The notes beneath the pieces were generated by a model that was not told where the DNA came from, did no database searches, and saw only the letters and a program-made list of their open reading frames with translations. Source: Sphingobium sp. TKS (GTDB lineage: Bacteria > Pseudomonadota > Alphaproteobacteria > Sphingomonadales > Sphingomonadaceae). From it: a stretch of 64,000 bases of DNA. A program made the translations under genes and the position numbers. The stretch spans positions 372,001-436,000 of the forward strand of contig NZ_CP005085.1 of NCBI RefSeq assembly GCF_001563265.1, read 5' to 3'. Below, in pieces: positions 40,902 to 48,979 of the stretch (its first letter is position 1; each line of letters begins with the position of its first letter).

Positions 40902-41806
40902 ACCGTCCCGTGCTGTTCGCGCTGTCTGGCAGCGAGGCCCTGGCACAGCCGCTATCCGCCGCGCTCGATGCAGAGGTCGGCACGATCGAGCATCGTCAGT
41001 TTCCTGACGGGGAAACCTATCTCAGGGTCGGAAACGACGTCAGCGACCGCGAGGTCATCCTGCTGTCCAGTCTCGATCATCCGGACGCCAAGCTGTTGCC
41101 GCTGCTGTTCGCAGCCGACACCGCGCGCGATCTTGGCGCTCGCAGGATCGGGCTCGTCGCCCCTTACCTCGCTTACATGCGCCAGGACATACGCTTCCAT
41201 GCCGGCGAGGCGGTGACGTCGCGAACCTTTGCTGCGATCCTGTCTCGCCATCTCGACTGGCTGGTGACGGTCGATCCGCATCTCCATCGCTACCATGAAT
41301 TGTCGGAAATCTACCGCATCCCAACCCAGGTTGTTCATGCCGCGCCGTTTTTGGCCTCGTGGATCAAGCGCAATGTCGCTCGCCCGCTGATCATCGGTCC
41401 GGACCTGGAAAGCGAACAGTGGGTCTCGCAGGTGGCGGCCGATGCCGATGCTCCGTTTCTCGTGTGCGAGAAAATCCGATCCGGCGACCGTCACGTCACC
41501 ATCTCGATTCCGAATGCCCCAGCGTTTCTCGATCGCCAGCCGGTGCTGGTCGACGATATCGCCTCATCCGGTCGGACCCTCACCGAGGCGGCGCGCCAAC
41601 TGGTCGGCATGGGGTTCGCGCGACCGGATTGCGTGGTCGTGCATCCGCTTTTTGCCGGCGATGCAGAGCAGGTTCTGGGTGGGCTTGTCGAAAGGATCGT
41701 CAGCACGAACGCGGTTGCACATGCGTCGAATGATATAGACGTCATGCCAGCGATCGCGGAGGCCGTTCGCCACCGGATTGAATGGCGTGCTGCGCGTCAG
41801 TTCTAA
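40898..41806 (+). CDS. Ribose-phosphate pyrophosphokinase-like protein
   Basis: A 302-residue protein of the PRPP-synthetase family: IEHRQFPDGETYLRV and YMRQDIRFHAGEAVTSR (ATP side), TVDPHLHRYHE in place of the bacterial DLHAxQIQ loop, and the PRPP loop PVLVDDIASSGRTLTEAA. The flexible-loop form is nearer archaeal (class III) than standard bacterial Prs. It probably makes PRPP from ribose-5-phosphate and ATP; use of ribose-1,5-bisphosphate is only a possibility from context. Last gene of the operon, ATGA-coupled. Confidence 0.85.
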   Translation: MNRPVLFALSGSEALAQPLSAALDAEVGTIEHRQFPDGETYLRVGNDVSDREVILLSSLDHPDAKLLPLLFAADTARDLGARRIGLVAPYLAYMRQDIRFHAGEAVTSRTFAAILSRHLDWLVTVDPHLHRYHELSEIYRIPTQVVHAAPFLASWIKRNVARPLIIGPDLESEQWVSQVAADADAPFLVCEKIRSGDRHVTISIPNAPAFLDRQPVLVDDIASSGRTLTEAARQLVGMGFARPDCVVVHPLFAGDAEQVLGGLVERIVSTNAVAHASNDIDVMPAIAEAVRHRIEWRAARQF

Positions 41807-41928
41807 GACGGAAATGAACGCCCGGCAAACGCTGTGCGCGTCCTCATCCATTGACCCTAAACGAGTCCGAACCAATCTCCTGAGATCTCCCTTTCGGAGA
41901 AAATCGCGGCAGGGAAGGAGGATATGTC

Positions 41929-42105
41929 GTGTCGCACACACGCTCGTTCATCGATCCCCTCGACGTTGCTGGGCACCTGAAGCTTGAGCCCGAAGTAAAG
42001 CGCGCCACCCTGCTATCCTGGGCGTCCGATCGCGCAGCCGTCAAGGGCCAACCCGCCCCCCTCGCCCGCCGGGCGCCAGTAACCCGCTGCCGGTCGACGA
42101 TGTGA
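41929..42105 (+). pseudogene. Small hypothetical gene, probably frameshifted
   Basis: A GTG-start frame with a strong ribosome site (AGGAGG, 7 nt before) gives 58 residues beginning VSHTRSFIDPLDVAGHLKLE and PEVKRATLLSWASDRAAV. Near its end the protein-like reading moves to another frame (LPVDDVMEA), which then meets TAG. That pattern suggests a decayed small gene. The rest of 41807-42368 shows no other gene and should hold the promoter of the next one. Confidence 0.45.
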
Positions 42106-42368
42106 TGGAAGCGTAGCGATGGCTCGATCGCGCCGAGGGCGGCGCGGGCAACTCGCATGCATCGTCCGGAGCAGAGACCCGGCAATGAGCCGCAGCGACC
42201 GCGGCATTGGTGTGAGCGGAGTAGCCGAACCCTCACAGTTTCGCTGTCCTTCGCCGTTTTGCCTCGCCAAATTTTTACTCTTGACCTGGGACCATAGTCC
42301 AACGTGCAGAGAAGTATCCCTTGAAGCGCTGCCCTCGCGGCACTGCGTATTGATCGATCTCGGGGGCT

Positions 42369-43004
42369 ATGGGGAACAAGCGCGTCGTGCATATCGTCGA
42401 TGACGAAGAGACAATACGAAAAGCACTAAGTTTCACGTTGCGGACCGCAGGGTTTGCCGTAGAAGCCTACGCTTCGGGGCCGGAGTTTCTGTTGAGCGCA
42501 GAGGACGCCGAGAAAGGCTGCGTGGTTCTCGACATGCACATGCCCGACATGGACGGCCTGCAGGTTCAGGCGGAGCTGACGCGACGCGGTATCGACATGC
42601 CCGTCGTGGTGCTGACGGGCAATGGCGATCCTACGCTCGCCGTACAGGCGATGAAGGCGGGCGCTGCCGACTTTCTCGCCAAACCGGTCGAGAAGGCCGC
42701 ATTGCTCGGCGCGATCGACCGCGGCTTCAGCTGGCTTGAGAGTATAGCCCGTCGTGCCTCCGAACAGGCCGACGCTCTTTCGAAAGCCGCGAGACTGACG
42801 CAGCGCGAACGGGCCGTTCTGAGAGGAATTTCGCGAGGCTATCCAAATAGCCTTATCGCAGATGAACTCGGCGTCACGTCGCGCACGGTCGAGCTGCATC
42901 GGGCCAGTCTGATGATCAAACTCAACGCGCAAAGCCTGCCCGACCTGTTGCGGATCGCTTTCGCCGTCGACCTGCACGAATCGACCGAAAACGGGCACCC
43001 CTAA
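42369..43004 (+). CDS. FixJ-family response regulator, orphan
   Basis: A 211-residue two-domain regulator. The receiver has VDDEETIRKA, phospho-acceptor Asp55 in CVVLDMHMPDMDG, the LTGNGD switch and the AKPVEK lysine. The LuxR-type C-terminal helix-turn-helix is LTQRERAVLRGISRGYPNSL, IADELGVTSRTVELHRASLM. It is close in layout to the FixJ at 54201 but has no kinase beside it, so it may share that FixL. It follows the RNA/nucleotide-salvage operon. Confidence 0.88.
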   Translation: MGNKRVVHIVDDEETIRKALSFTLRTAGFAVEAYASGPEFLLSAEDAEKGCVVLDMHMPDMDGLQVQAELTRRGIDMPVVVLTGNGDPTLAVQAMKAGAADFLAKPVEKAALLGAIDRGFSWLESIARRASEQADALSKAARLTQRERAVLRGISRGYPNSLIADELGVTSRTVELHRASLMIKLNAQSLPDLLRIAFAVDLHESTENGHP

Positions 43005-43030
43005 AATTCTCGGCCGTGCGATGCCGGATG

Positions 43031-43429
43031 CTATGCGGATCGGGCCGCGGCCAGTTCGGCGATGATCGGACAATCCGGCCGCTCGTCGCCTTGGCAGCGC
43101 TCAGCCAGGTCGATTAGCGTGTCGCGCAGCGCCGTCAACGCCTCGGCTTTGCGCTGAAACTCATCGGCGCGGGCAAGGGCAAGCCGCTTCACCTCCGCGC
43201 TGGCACGGCCGGTATTGGCCCAAAGGCTGAGCAACGTGCGGATCTCCTCGATCGGGAAGCCGAGATCGCGGGCATTGGCGATAAACCGGAGGCGATGGAG
43301 GTCGCGCTCGCCATAGTCACGATAGCCAGCACCCCGACGCGCCGGCGCCGGGATGAGGCCGATCTTTTCATAATGGCGGATCATCCGCTCAGAGACGCCG
43401 CTCTGCCGTGACGTCTCGCCGATGTTCAC
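43031..43429 (-). CDS. cueR: Copper-responsive MerR-family activator CueR
   Basis: A 132-residue MerR protein: [23 protein letters not shown], the wing, a dimerisation helix and a metal-binding loop CQGDERPDC. Counting from the ATG gives Cys112, Cys120 and Ser77, the same positions as the Cu(I)/Ag(I) signature of E. coli CueR. It follows the copper ATPase with an ATGA overlap, so it is made from the promoter it should control at 45809-45839. Confidence 0.93.
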   Translation of the reverse strand: MNIGETSRQSGVSERMIRHYEKIGLIPAPARRGAGYRDYGERDLHRLRFIANARDLGFPIEEIRTLLSLWANTGRASAEVKRLALARADEFQRKAEALTALRDTLIDLAERCQGDERPDCPIIAELAAARSA

Positions 43430-45783
43430 AGTGCTTTCCGGTTGAGGCGCAGCGCGTTGGTGACCACGCTCACCGAAGAGAGCGCCATCGCCGCCGCCGC
43501 GATAATGGGCGAGAGCAGAATACCGAACAGCGGATAGAGCGCACCCGCCGCTACGGGCACGCCCGCGACATTGTAGATGAAGGCGAAGACGAGATTCTGG
43601 CGGATGTTCGACATGGTCGCTTGGCTGAGCCGCCGCGCCCGGACGATGCCAGTCAGGTCGCCCTTGAGCAGCGTGACGCCAGCGCTCTCGATCGCGACGT
43701 CGGTGCCGGAACCCATGGCGATGCCGACGTCGGCGGCGGCCAACGCGGGGGCGTCGTTGACACCGTCGCCGGCCATGGCGACGACCCGCCCCTCGCGCTT
43801 GAACCTGGCGACCACGGCGCTCTTCTGATCGGGCAGCACCTCGGCTTCGACCTCGTCGATGCCCAGGCGTCGGGCGACCGCTTCCGCGGTCGTGCGGTTG
43901 TCGCCGGTCAGCATGACCACGCGAATGCCCTCCGCCTTGAGCGCGGCGAGCGCTTCTGGTGTCGTGGCCTTCACCGGATCGGCGATCGCGAAGGCGCCGC
44001 CGACTGTGCCGTCGACCCCGATGAAGATCGCGGTGGCGCCATCCCGGCGCAGCGCGTCGGCCTGGCTGGCGAGCGCATCGGTCGCAACCCCTTCGTCGGC
44101 AAGGAACTGCGCATTGCCGAGGACGATGCGCCGCCCTTCGACCGTGCCGAGCGCGCCGCGCCCGGTCGGCGAGTCGAAGTCGATGACGTCGCTCGTGACG
44201 ATGCCGCGATCCTTCGCGGCCTCGACGATTGCCAACGCGAGCGGATGCTCGGACGCCCGCTCGACCGAGGCGGCAAGACGCAGCAGCTCGGCTTCGTCGA
44301 AGCCGGGCGCCGGCACGACCTGGGTGACGGCAGGCCGGCCTTCGGTCAGCGTGCCTGTCTTGTCGACGACGAGAGTGTCGACCTTCTCCATATGCTCGAG
44401 TGCTTCGGCATTTTTGATGAGGACACCGAGCCCGGCGCCGCGGCCGACCCCGACCATGATCGACATCGGCGTTGCCAGCCCCAGTGCGCAGGGACAGGCG
44501 ATGATCAGCACGGCGACCGCCGCCACCAGCCCATAGGCGAAGCGCGGCTCGGGACCCCAGATGCCCCAGGCGATGAACGCGACGGCCGCGACCGCGATGA
44601 CCACGGGCACAAACCAGCCCGACACCTGATCGGCCATGCGCTGGATCGGCGCGCGCGAGCGCTGCGCCTCAGCGACCATCTGGACGATGCGTGCGAGCAT
44701 GGTATCGCGGCCGACCTTGTCGGCGACGATCACCAGCGCACCGGTCTGGTTGAGCGTGCCGCCGATCACTGTGTCGGCCTTTGCCTTGGTGACGGGCATG
44801 GATTCGCCGGTGACCATCGACTCGTCGAGCGAGGAGCGGCCGTCCTCGACTACGCCGTCGACCGGCACCTTCTCGCCCGGCCGCACCCGCAGGCGGTCGC
44901 CCACCGCAACCAGATCAAGGCTGATTTCCTCTTCGTTCCCATCAGAACCGATCCGGCGCGCGGTCTTTGGTGCAAGGTTGAGCAGCGCCTTGATCGCGCC
45001 CGAGGTGCGTTCCCGCGCGCGCAGTTCGAGCATCTGGCCGAGCAGCACGAGGACGGTGATCACCGCGGCCGCCTCGAAATAGACGGCAACCATGCCGTCC
45101 TCGCCGCGGAAGGCCGGCGGGAACAGCTGAGGCGCGAGCGTCGCGATGACGCTGTAGATCCAGGCGACCCCGGTCCCCATCGCGATCAGGGTGAACATGT
45201 TGAAGTTGCGGGTCTTGAGCGAGGCCCAGCCACGCTCGAAGAACGGCCAGCCCGCCCACAGCACGACGGGTGTCGCCAGCACGAACTGGATCCATACCGA
45301 GATAGACATCGGCACGAGGCGATGGATCGCGGGAAAGACATGCGCGCCCATCTCGAGGATCAGCACCGGGAGAGCCAGCACGAGGCCGACCCAGAAGCGC
45401 CGCGTGAAATCGACTAGCTCGTGGCTGGGGCCGCTGTCGGCGGTCACGGTCGCGGGTTCGAGCGCCATGCCGCAGATCGGACAGGACCCGGGATGGTCCT
45501 GGCGGATCTCGGGATGCATCGGGCAGGTCCAGATCGTGCCTTCGGGCGCCGCGACCGGCGGCGTCGGCGGGCCGAGATAGCGCTCGGGATCGGCGATGAA
45601 TTTGGTCCGGCAGCCCGCGCTGCAGAAATGATAGCTTTCACCGCTATGCTCGGCGTGATGCGCCGTGGTCGCCGGGTCGACGGTCATGCCGCAGACCGGG
45701 TCCTTGACGCCGGTCGCCGCTTTAGCGGTGCCGTGGCCGCCGCAGCAACCGCCGCCATGCGCCGCTCCATGTGTCTCGTTCAT
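43426..45783 (-). CDS. copA: Copper-exporting P1B-type ATPase with YHS and HMBD domains
   Basis: A 785-residue inner-membrane pump. The N-terminus has a Cys/His-rich start (GGGCCGGHG), a YHS domain ([30 protein letters not shown]) and a heavy-metal-binding domain ([20 protein letters not shown]) instead of HMA domains. The core has the TGES motif, the CPC metal site ([13 protein letters not shown]), DKTGT and GDGVND. The ATG at 45783 follows AAGGAG; an upstream open frame reads through the promoter. It exports Cu(I) to the periplasm and is co-transcribed with cueR. Confidence 0.95.
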   Translation of the reverse strand: MNETHGAAHGGGCCGGHGTAKAATGVKDPVCGMTVDPATTAHHAEHSGESYHFCSAGCRTKFIADPERYLGPPTPPVAAPEGTIWTCPMHPEIRQDHPGSCPICGMALEPATVTADSGPSHELVDFTRRFWVGLVLALPVLILEMGAHVFPAIHRLVPMSISVWIQFVLATPVVLWAGWPFFERGWASLKTRNFNMFTLIAMGTGVAWIYSVIATLAPQLFPPAFRGEDGMVAVYFEAAAVITVLVLLGQMLELRARERTSGAIKALLNLAPKTARRIGSDGNEEEISLDLVAVGDRLRVRPGEKVPVDGVVEDGRSSLDESMVTGESMPVTKAKADTVIGGTLNQTGALVIVADKVGRDTMLARIVQMVAEAQRSRAPIQRMADQVSGWFVPVVIAVAAVAFIAWGIWGPEPRFAYGLVAAVAVLIIACPCALGLATPMSIMVGVGRGAGLGVLIKNAEALEHMEKVDTLVVDKTGTLTEGRPAVTQVVPAPGFDEAELLRLAASVERASEHPLALAIVEAAKDRGIVTSDVIDFDSPTGRGALGTVEGRRIVLGNAQFLADEGVATDALASQADALRRDGATAIFIGVDGTVGGAFAIADPVKATTPEALAALKAEGIRVVMLTGDNRTTAEAVARRLGIDEVEAEVLPDQKSAVVARFKREGRVVAMAGDGVNDAPALAAADVGIAMGSGTDVAIESAGVTLLKGDLTGIVRARRLSQATMSNIRQNLVFAFIYNVAGVPVAAGALYPLFGILLSPIIAAAAMALSSVSVVTNALRLNRKAL

Positions 45784-45808
45784 CGCCTCGCTCCTTTCGA
45801 CGCCTGAC

Positions 45809-45839
45809 GATCTAGGGTCTGACACCGTGTCAGGGTCAA
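45809..45839 (-). promoter_or_regulatory. CueR-type promoter of the copA-cueR operon
   Basis: On the minus strand TTGACC (45834-45839) and TAGATC (45809-45814) are separated by 19 bp, the long spacer of MerR-family promoters. The spacer contains the dyad CTGACACGGTGTCAG. It lies 26 bp upstream of the copA ATG. MerR activators untwist such promoters when they bind metal. Confidence 0.88.
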
Positions 45840-45856
45840 TACGTAATCGCCTAAGT

Positions 45857-46141
45857 GGCCAAATCGGCGGGCCCGTTCGCTTGGCCGCCATCAGGCCGGG
45901 GAGCACGCCGTCGGCATTGGGCTGGGTATCGTCGATGCCATCGAGCCGCTGCACGGTCAGGCGGAAGGCGAGCCGCATGAGACCCGTGCTGGCGGCCATA
46001 ATCGGCGATTACCAGGCGCCAATCCGGGCGCAGCATGGCAAGCATGGCGGCACGCCACCGCTTCTCCCGCGCCCACAGGCGGATCGCGCGATCATAGTCT
46101 TTCGTCGATCCAGTCCCGCGCGGCGGGGTGTACGATTGCAT
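45857..46141 (-). pseudogene. Remnant of a SAM-dependent methyltransferase gene
   Basis: One minus-strand frame gives a methyltransferase-like N-terminus (DYDRAIRLWAREKRWRAAML). Another frame just downstream gives a C-terminus-like segment ([31 protein letters not shown]). The SAM-binding core between them is absent. I infer a gene with a large internal deletion and frameshift. No function is expected. Confidence 0.4.
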
Positions 46142-46177
46142 TGGCTTCTCCCAACGCGAGGCGTTCGAAACGATAAA

Positions 46178-47122
46178 CTACATCGACATGGGTGGCGACA
46201 GTGTCCCCAGCCAGGCGACCAGCCCGAGAATGACGATCGCAAGACCGCCTTCGACGACGAGGCTCGCGCGCAGCAGCGCCTGCGCCCGTGGCGCGTCCTC
46301 TTCCTCGATCGCCTGCGCAAGTGCCGGGGTCAGGCGATAACGGTTGAGCGCGGCCAGGCCCAGCATGCCGGCGAAGAGCAGCAGCTTGGCGATGAGCAGC
46401 AGGCCGTAGGTCGACTGCCCGAGAGACGCGATGTTGCCCGGGCCGACCAGGAACCAGCCGTTCACCGTCCCGGTCAGGATCAGCAGGGCGACGATGATCG
46501 TGCCGACGAAGGAGAAGCCCCGCAGCGCTTCCTCGGCGAGCATGACCCGGTCCATGTCTTCAGTGGCGAGATCATCGGTTGCGAGCCTGGTAAGAACCAG
46601 CGCAAGGAATGCGGCAAGCGCGCCGACCCAGGCGCCCGCGGCGAGCAGATGGATGAGATCGGCCCCCAGTTGCAGCCAGCCCGCCTCGCCTTCGCCGGCC
46701 GCGCCATGCCCGCTCCAGGCGAGGGTCGCGAGTGCGACCGCGCCTGCCAGAGTGGAGGCGATGAAGGCAGGACGGGATTGCCGGCGATAGAAGGGGATGG
46801 AGAGCAGAAGAACGAGGAGCGCGACGAGGCGCGCCTTCAGCGCCGTTCCCATGGACGTGCCGTTGAACAGCTCTGCGACCATGGAAAGATCAGGCTGGGT
46901 GAGCGGCAGCCCGGTCATGGCCGCTGCCTGCAACGCGAACCCCAGCGCCGACAGCAGGAGGGCGAGACAGGCGAGACCGGCCACCATTGCTACCATCGGC
47001 AGATGCCGCTGTACCATCCGGCCGCCGCCGGGCGCATAGAGCGCGAACAGCGGCAGGCCGAACAACAGGCCGAGATCGACGTAGAGCGCCCAGCGGACGG
47101 CGACGAGTGCCACGTCGTTCAT
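46178..47122 (-). CDS. copD: Copper-resistance inner-membrane protein CopD
   Basis: A 314-residue protein with about eight membrane segments and the CopD features of conserved His in IHLLAAGAWVGALAAFLAL and WSGHGAAGEGEAGWLQLGAD. The length is normal for the CopD/PcoD family, which moves copper across the inner membrane with CopC. It follows copC by 4 bp. Confidence 0.92.
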   Translation of the reverse strand: MNDVALVAVRWALYVDLGLLFGLPLFALYAPGGGRMVQRHLPMVAMVAGLACLALLLSALGFALQAAAMTGLPLTQPDLSMVAELFNGTSMGTALKARLVALLVLLLSIPFYRRQSRPAFIASTLAGAVALATLAWSGHGAAGEGEAGWLQLGADLIHLLAAGAWVGALAAFLALVLTRLATDDLATEDMDRVMLAEEALRGFSFVGTIIVALLILTGTVNGWFLVGPGNIASLGQSTYGLLLIAKLLLFAGMLGLAALNRYRLTPALAQAIEEEDAPRAQALLRASLVVEGGLAIVILGLVAWLGTLSPPMSM

Positions 47123-47126
47123 GGCG

Positions 47127-47504
47127 TCACTTGACGGTAAAGGCGAGATTGCCCTGGATGCGGTGCGTGTCGGTCGAGACGACGTGCCAGGCGACCTGAT
47201 AGCTGCCCGCCATGAGCGGCTTGGCGAGCGTCAGCACGAGCGTCTTGTCGCCTTCGACGGACGTCTTGAAGCCGGTTACCGCCATGCGGTGGTTGGGCAT
47301 GCCGGGCATGCCGGTCATCACGATCTCGGCGCCCGACAGCTTCGGCATCAGACCTTCACTGAAGGTGAGCGTTATACGCGACGGCGCCGAGACGCTGGCG
47401 TTCGCGGCGGGCGTCGAGGACACAAGCTTGGGATGCGCGTAGGCCGGAGCAGAAACACTCAGGCCGACGGCGGCGATAACTGCGAGAGGCGAAAAGAAAC
47501 GCAT
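47127..47504 (-). CDS. copC: Periplasmic copper-binding protein CopC
   Basis: A 125-residue protein with a signal peptide ending APAYA and mature HPKLVSSTPAANASVSAP, so the N-terminal His of the Cu(II) site is in place. A Met-rich MTGMPGMPNHRM and the C-terminal VAWHVVSTDTHRIQGNLAF carry further ligands. Typical CopC length. It is first in the leftward copCD operon and divergent from the CnrY-like gene. Confidence 0.93.
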   Translation of the reverse strand: MRFFSPLAVIAAVGLSVSAPAYAHPKLVSSTPAANASVSAPSRITLTFSEGLMPKLSGAEIVMTGMPGMPNHRMAVTGFKTSVEGDKTLVLTLAKPLMAGSYQVAWHVVSTDTHRIQGNLAFTVK

Positions 47505-47637
47505 TGGAACATTCTCCTGTAGATCCCATGAGACAATACGCAGCCCGAGCCCCCACCCCTCGCAATTATTCTTTTCAATCTACAGCAAGGGTTCCTGGAC
47601 CATCGTGCGTATTGATGGATGAAGACGGAGAAGCACC

Positions 47638-47910
47638 ATGGATGAACTTGACCACCTGCTCTCGCGGTTGCGCGATGCGCCTCTCGATCCCAGGCTCGGC
47701 GGCCTGGAAAGCCGGGTCATGGCGGAAATAGCGCGCATCCGGGCCATACCAAGCCTTGGCGCTATGACGTTCGGCATCGCGGCCGCAACCGCGCTGTTCA
47801 TCGGAATTGCCGGCTCGGCAGTTTCGACACGGTCTGCTGATGCCAAACCGCTATCGCCCTTCGATGCTCGGCTCGCGCTTGCGCCCTCGACGCTGCTGAG
47901 CTCGCAGTGA
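47638..47910 (+). CDS. CnrY-like anti-sigma factor (membrane-anchored)
   Basis: A 90-residue protein: an N-terminal cytosolic helix (MDELDHLLSRLRDAPLDPRL), one membrane segment (MTFGIAAATALFIGIAGSAV) and a short periplasmic tail. This size and layout, plus its place before a CnrX-like and an ECF sigma gene, fit CnrY, which holds its sigma factor at the membrane. Sequence alone is not decisive. Its stop overlaps the next start. Confidence 0.7.
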   Translation: MDELDHLLSRLRDAPLDPRLGGLESRVMAEIARIRAIPSLGAMTFGIAAATALFIGIAGSAVSTRSADAKPLSPFDARLALAPSTLLSSQ

Positions 47911-48350
47911 TGCGCGACCGCCGCCGGCTCCTGCTCCTCGTCCTGGTGACCTTCGCCGCGGCGATCGCTGGCGTTGTCATTGGCCGCGTCTATGTGGTTC
48001 CAGTGCGCCCGGTCGAAAATGAGCTGCACGAGCTGCTCCATCGCGATCTGAAGCTGAATTCAGCGCAACACAGCCGACTCGAGACAATCGAGAAGAACTA
48101 CGCGATCCGGCGTCAAGCGCTGGAGGCCGAATTGCGCGCCGACAATGCGCGTCTCGCGGAAGCGATCGAAGCGGAGCATGGCTATGGCCCGCAAGTCGCA
48201 ACTGCGGTGGATCGCTCGCACCAGGCCATGGGCGCGCTGCAGAAAGAAACACTTGAGCATATCTTCGCGATGCGGGCCGTGCTGCGCCCGGATCAGACGG
48301 ACAAATTCGACGACGCCGTGGTGAAAGCGCTGACGGCCAAATCCGAATGA
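47910..48350 (+). CDS. CnrX-like periplasmic metal sensor
   Basis: A 146-residue protein with an N-terminal membrane anchor (LLLLVLVTFAAAIAGVVIG) and a helical periplasmic domain (ENELHELLHRDLKLNSAQHS, EAIEAEHGYGPQVATAVDRS, HQAMGALQKETLEHIFAMRA) like the CnrX/CzcX/heavy-metal-sensor family. Several His and Met could bind metal. It starts at ATG 47910 (GTG 47907 also possible) and overlaps the sigma-factor gene as ATGA. Confidence 0.8.
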   Translation: MRDRRRLLLLVLVTFAAAIAGVVIGRVYVVPVRPVENELHELLHRDLKLNSAQHSRLETIEKNYAIRRQALEAELRADNARLAEAIEAEHGYGPQVATAVDRSHQAMGALQKETLEHIFAMRAVLRPDQTDKFDDAVVKALTAKSE

Positions 48351-48913
48351 CCGCGTGCCTCCCCGACTGCTCGGACGGGGAGCTCGCGGCTCTGGCGCTT
48401 GGAGGCCGGCAAGCGGCCTATGGCGAGCTGGTCCGCCGGCATCAAGGTTGGGTTCACCGGCTCGTGCGCAGCCATGTCGGATCTATGGATGAGGCATTGG
48501 ATGTCACCCAGGCGAGCTTCGTCGCGGCCTTTGCCGCACTCAACCGCTATGACGTAACCCGACCCTTCCAGGTCTGGATGTCCCGGATTGTCATCAACAA
48601 ATGCCATGACTGGCGGCGTCGGCGAGCGGTTCGAAATTTCTTTGCCCTAGCCCTACCGCTCGGCGAGGCGGACGGCGTCGCCGACGACGCACCGCTGCCC
48701 GATCAGGCGATCGGGGCCGAACAGCAGCTCGCGCAAGCAATGAAAGCGATTGCTGCCCTGCCGTCTTCCCTCAAGGACACGCTTATTTTGCGTACGATCG
48801 ACGAGAAATCGGAAGCTGAAACCGCCGAAATTCTCGGGATCAGCCAGAAGGCGGTCGAAACGCGCCTCTATCGAGCTAGGGCACGCCTTTCGGAAATATT
48901 AAAGAAAGTTTGA
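48347..48913 (+). CDS. CnrH-like ECF sigma factor
   Basis: A 188-residue ECF sigma. Region 2 reads AYGELVRRHQGWVHRLVRSH then SMDEALDVTQASFVAAFAAL; region 4 reads LPSSLKDTLILRTIDEKSEA then ILGISQKAVETRLYRARARL. It is the third gene of the anti-sigma/sensor/sigma trio and lies 66 bp before the multicopper oxidase gene, so it probably drives that operon when periplasmic metal is sensed. Confidence 0.9.
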   Translation: MTACLPDCSDGELAALALGGRQAAYGELVRRHQGWVHRLVRSHVGSMDEALDVTQASFVAAFAALNRYDVTRPFQVWMSRIVINKCHDWRRRRAVRNFFALALPLGEADGVADDAPLPDQAIGAEQQLAQAMKAIAALPSSLKDTLILRTIDEKSEAETAEILGISQKAVETRLYRARARLSEILKKV

Positions 48914-48979
48914 GGGGGATGAGGCCATGCTGCGTATTCCCAATAGGTACGCCCTCTTTCTTAAAGCTGAGACAACCGA

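Noticed and set aside
37853..42368. FNR/FixK boxes (TTGAT-N4-ATCAA) near the RNA-salvage operon
   Set aside because: Partial matches only, for example TTGATCGATCT before 42369; no full box was found by eye.
43408..45417. A 669-residue open frame on the plus strand
   Set aside because: Antisense to the copper ATPase and cueR; His/Arg/Asp-rich composition is typical of a GC-rich shadow frame.
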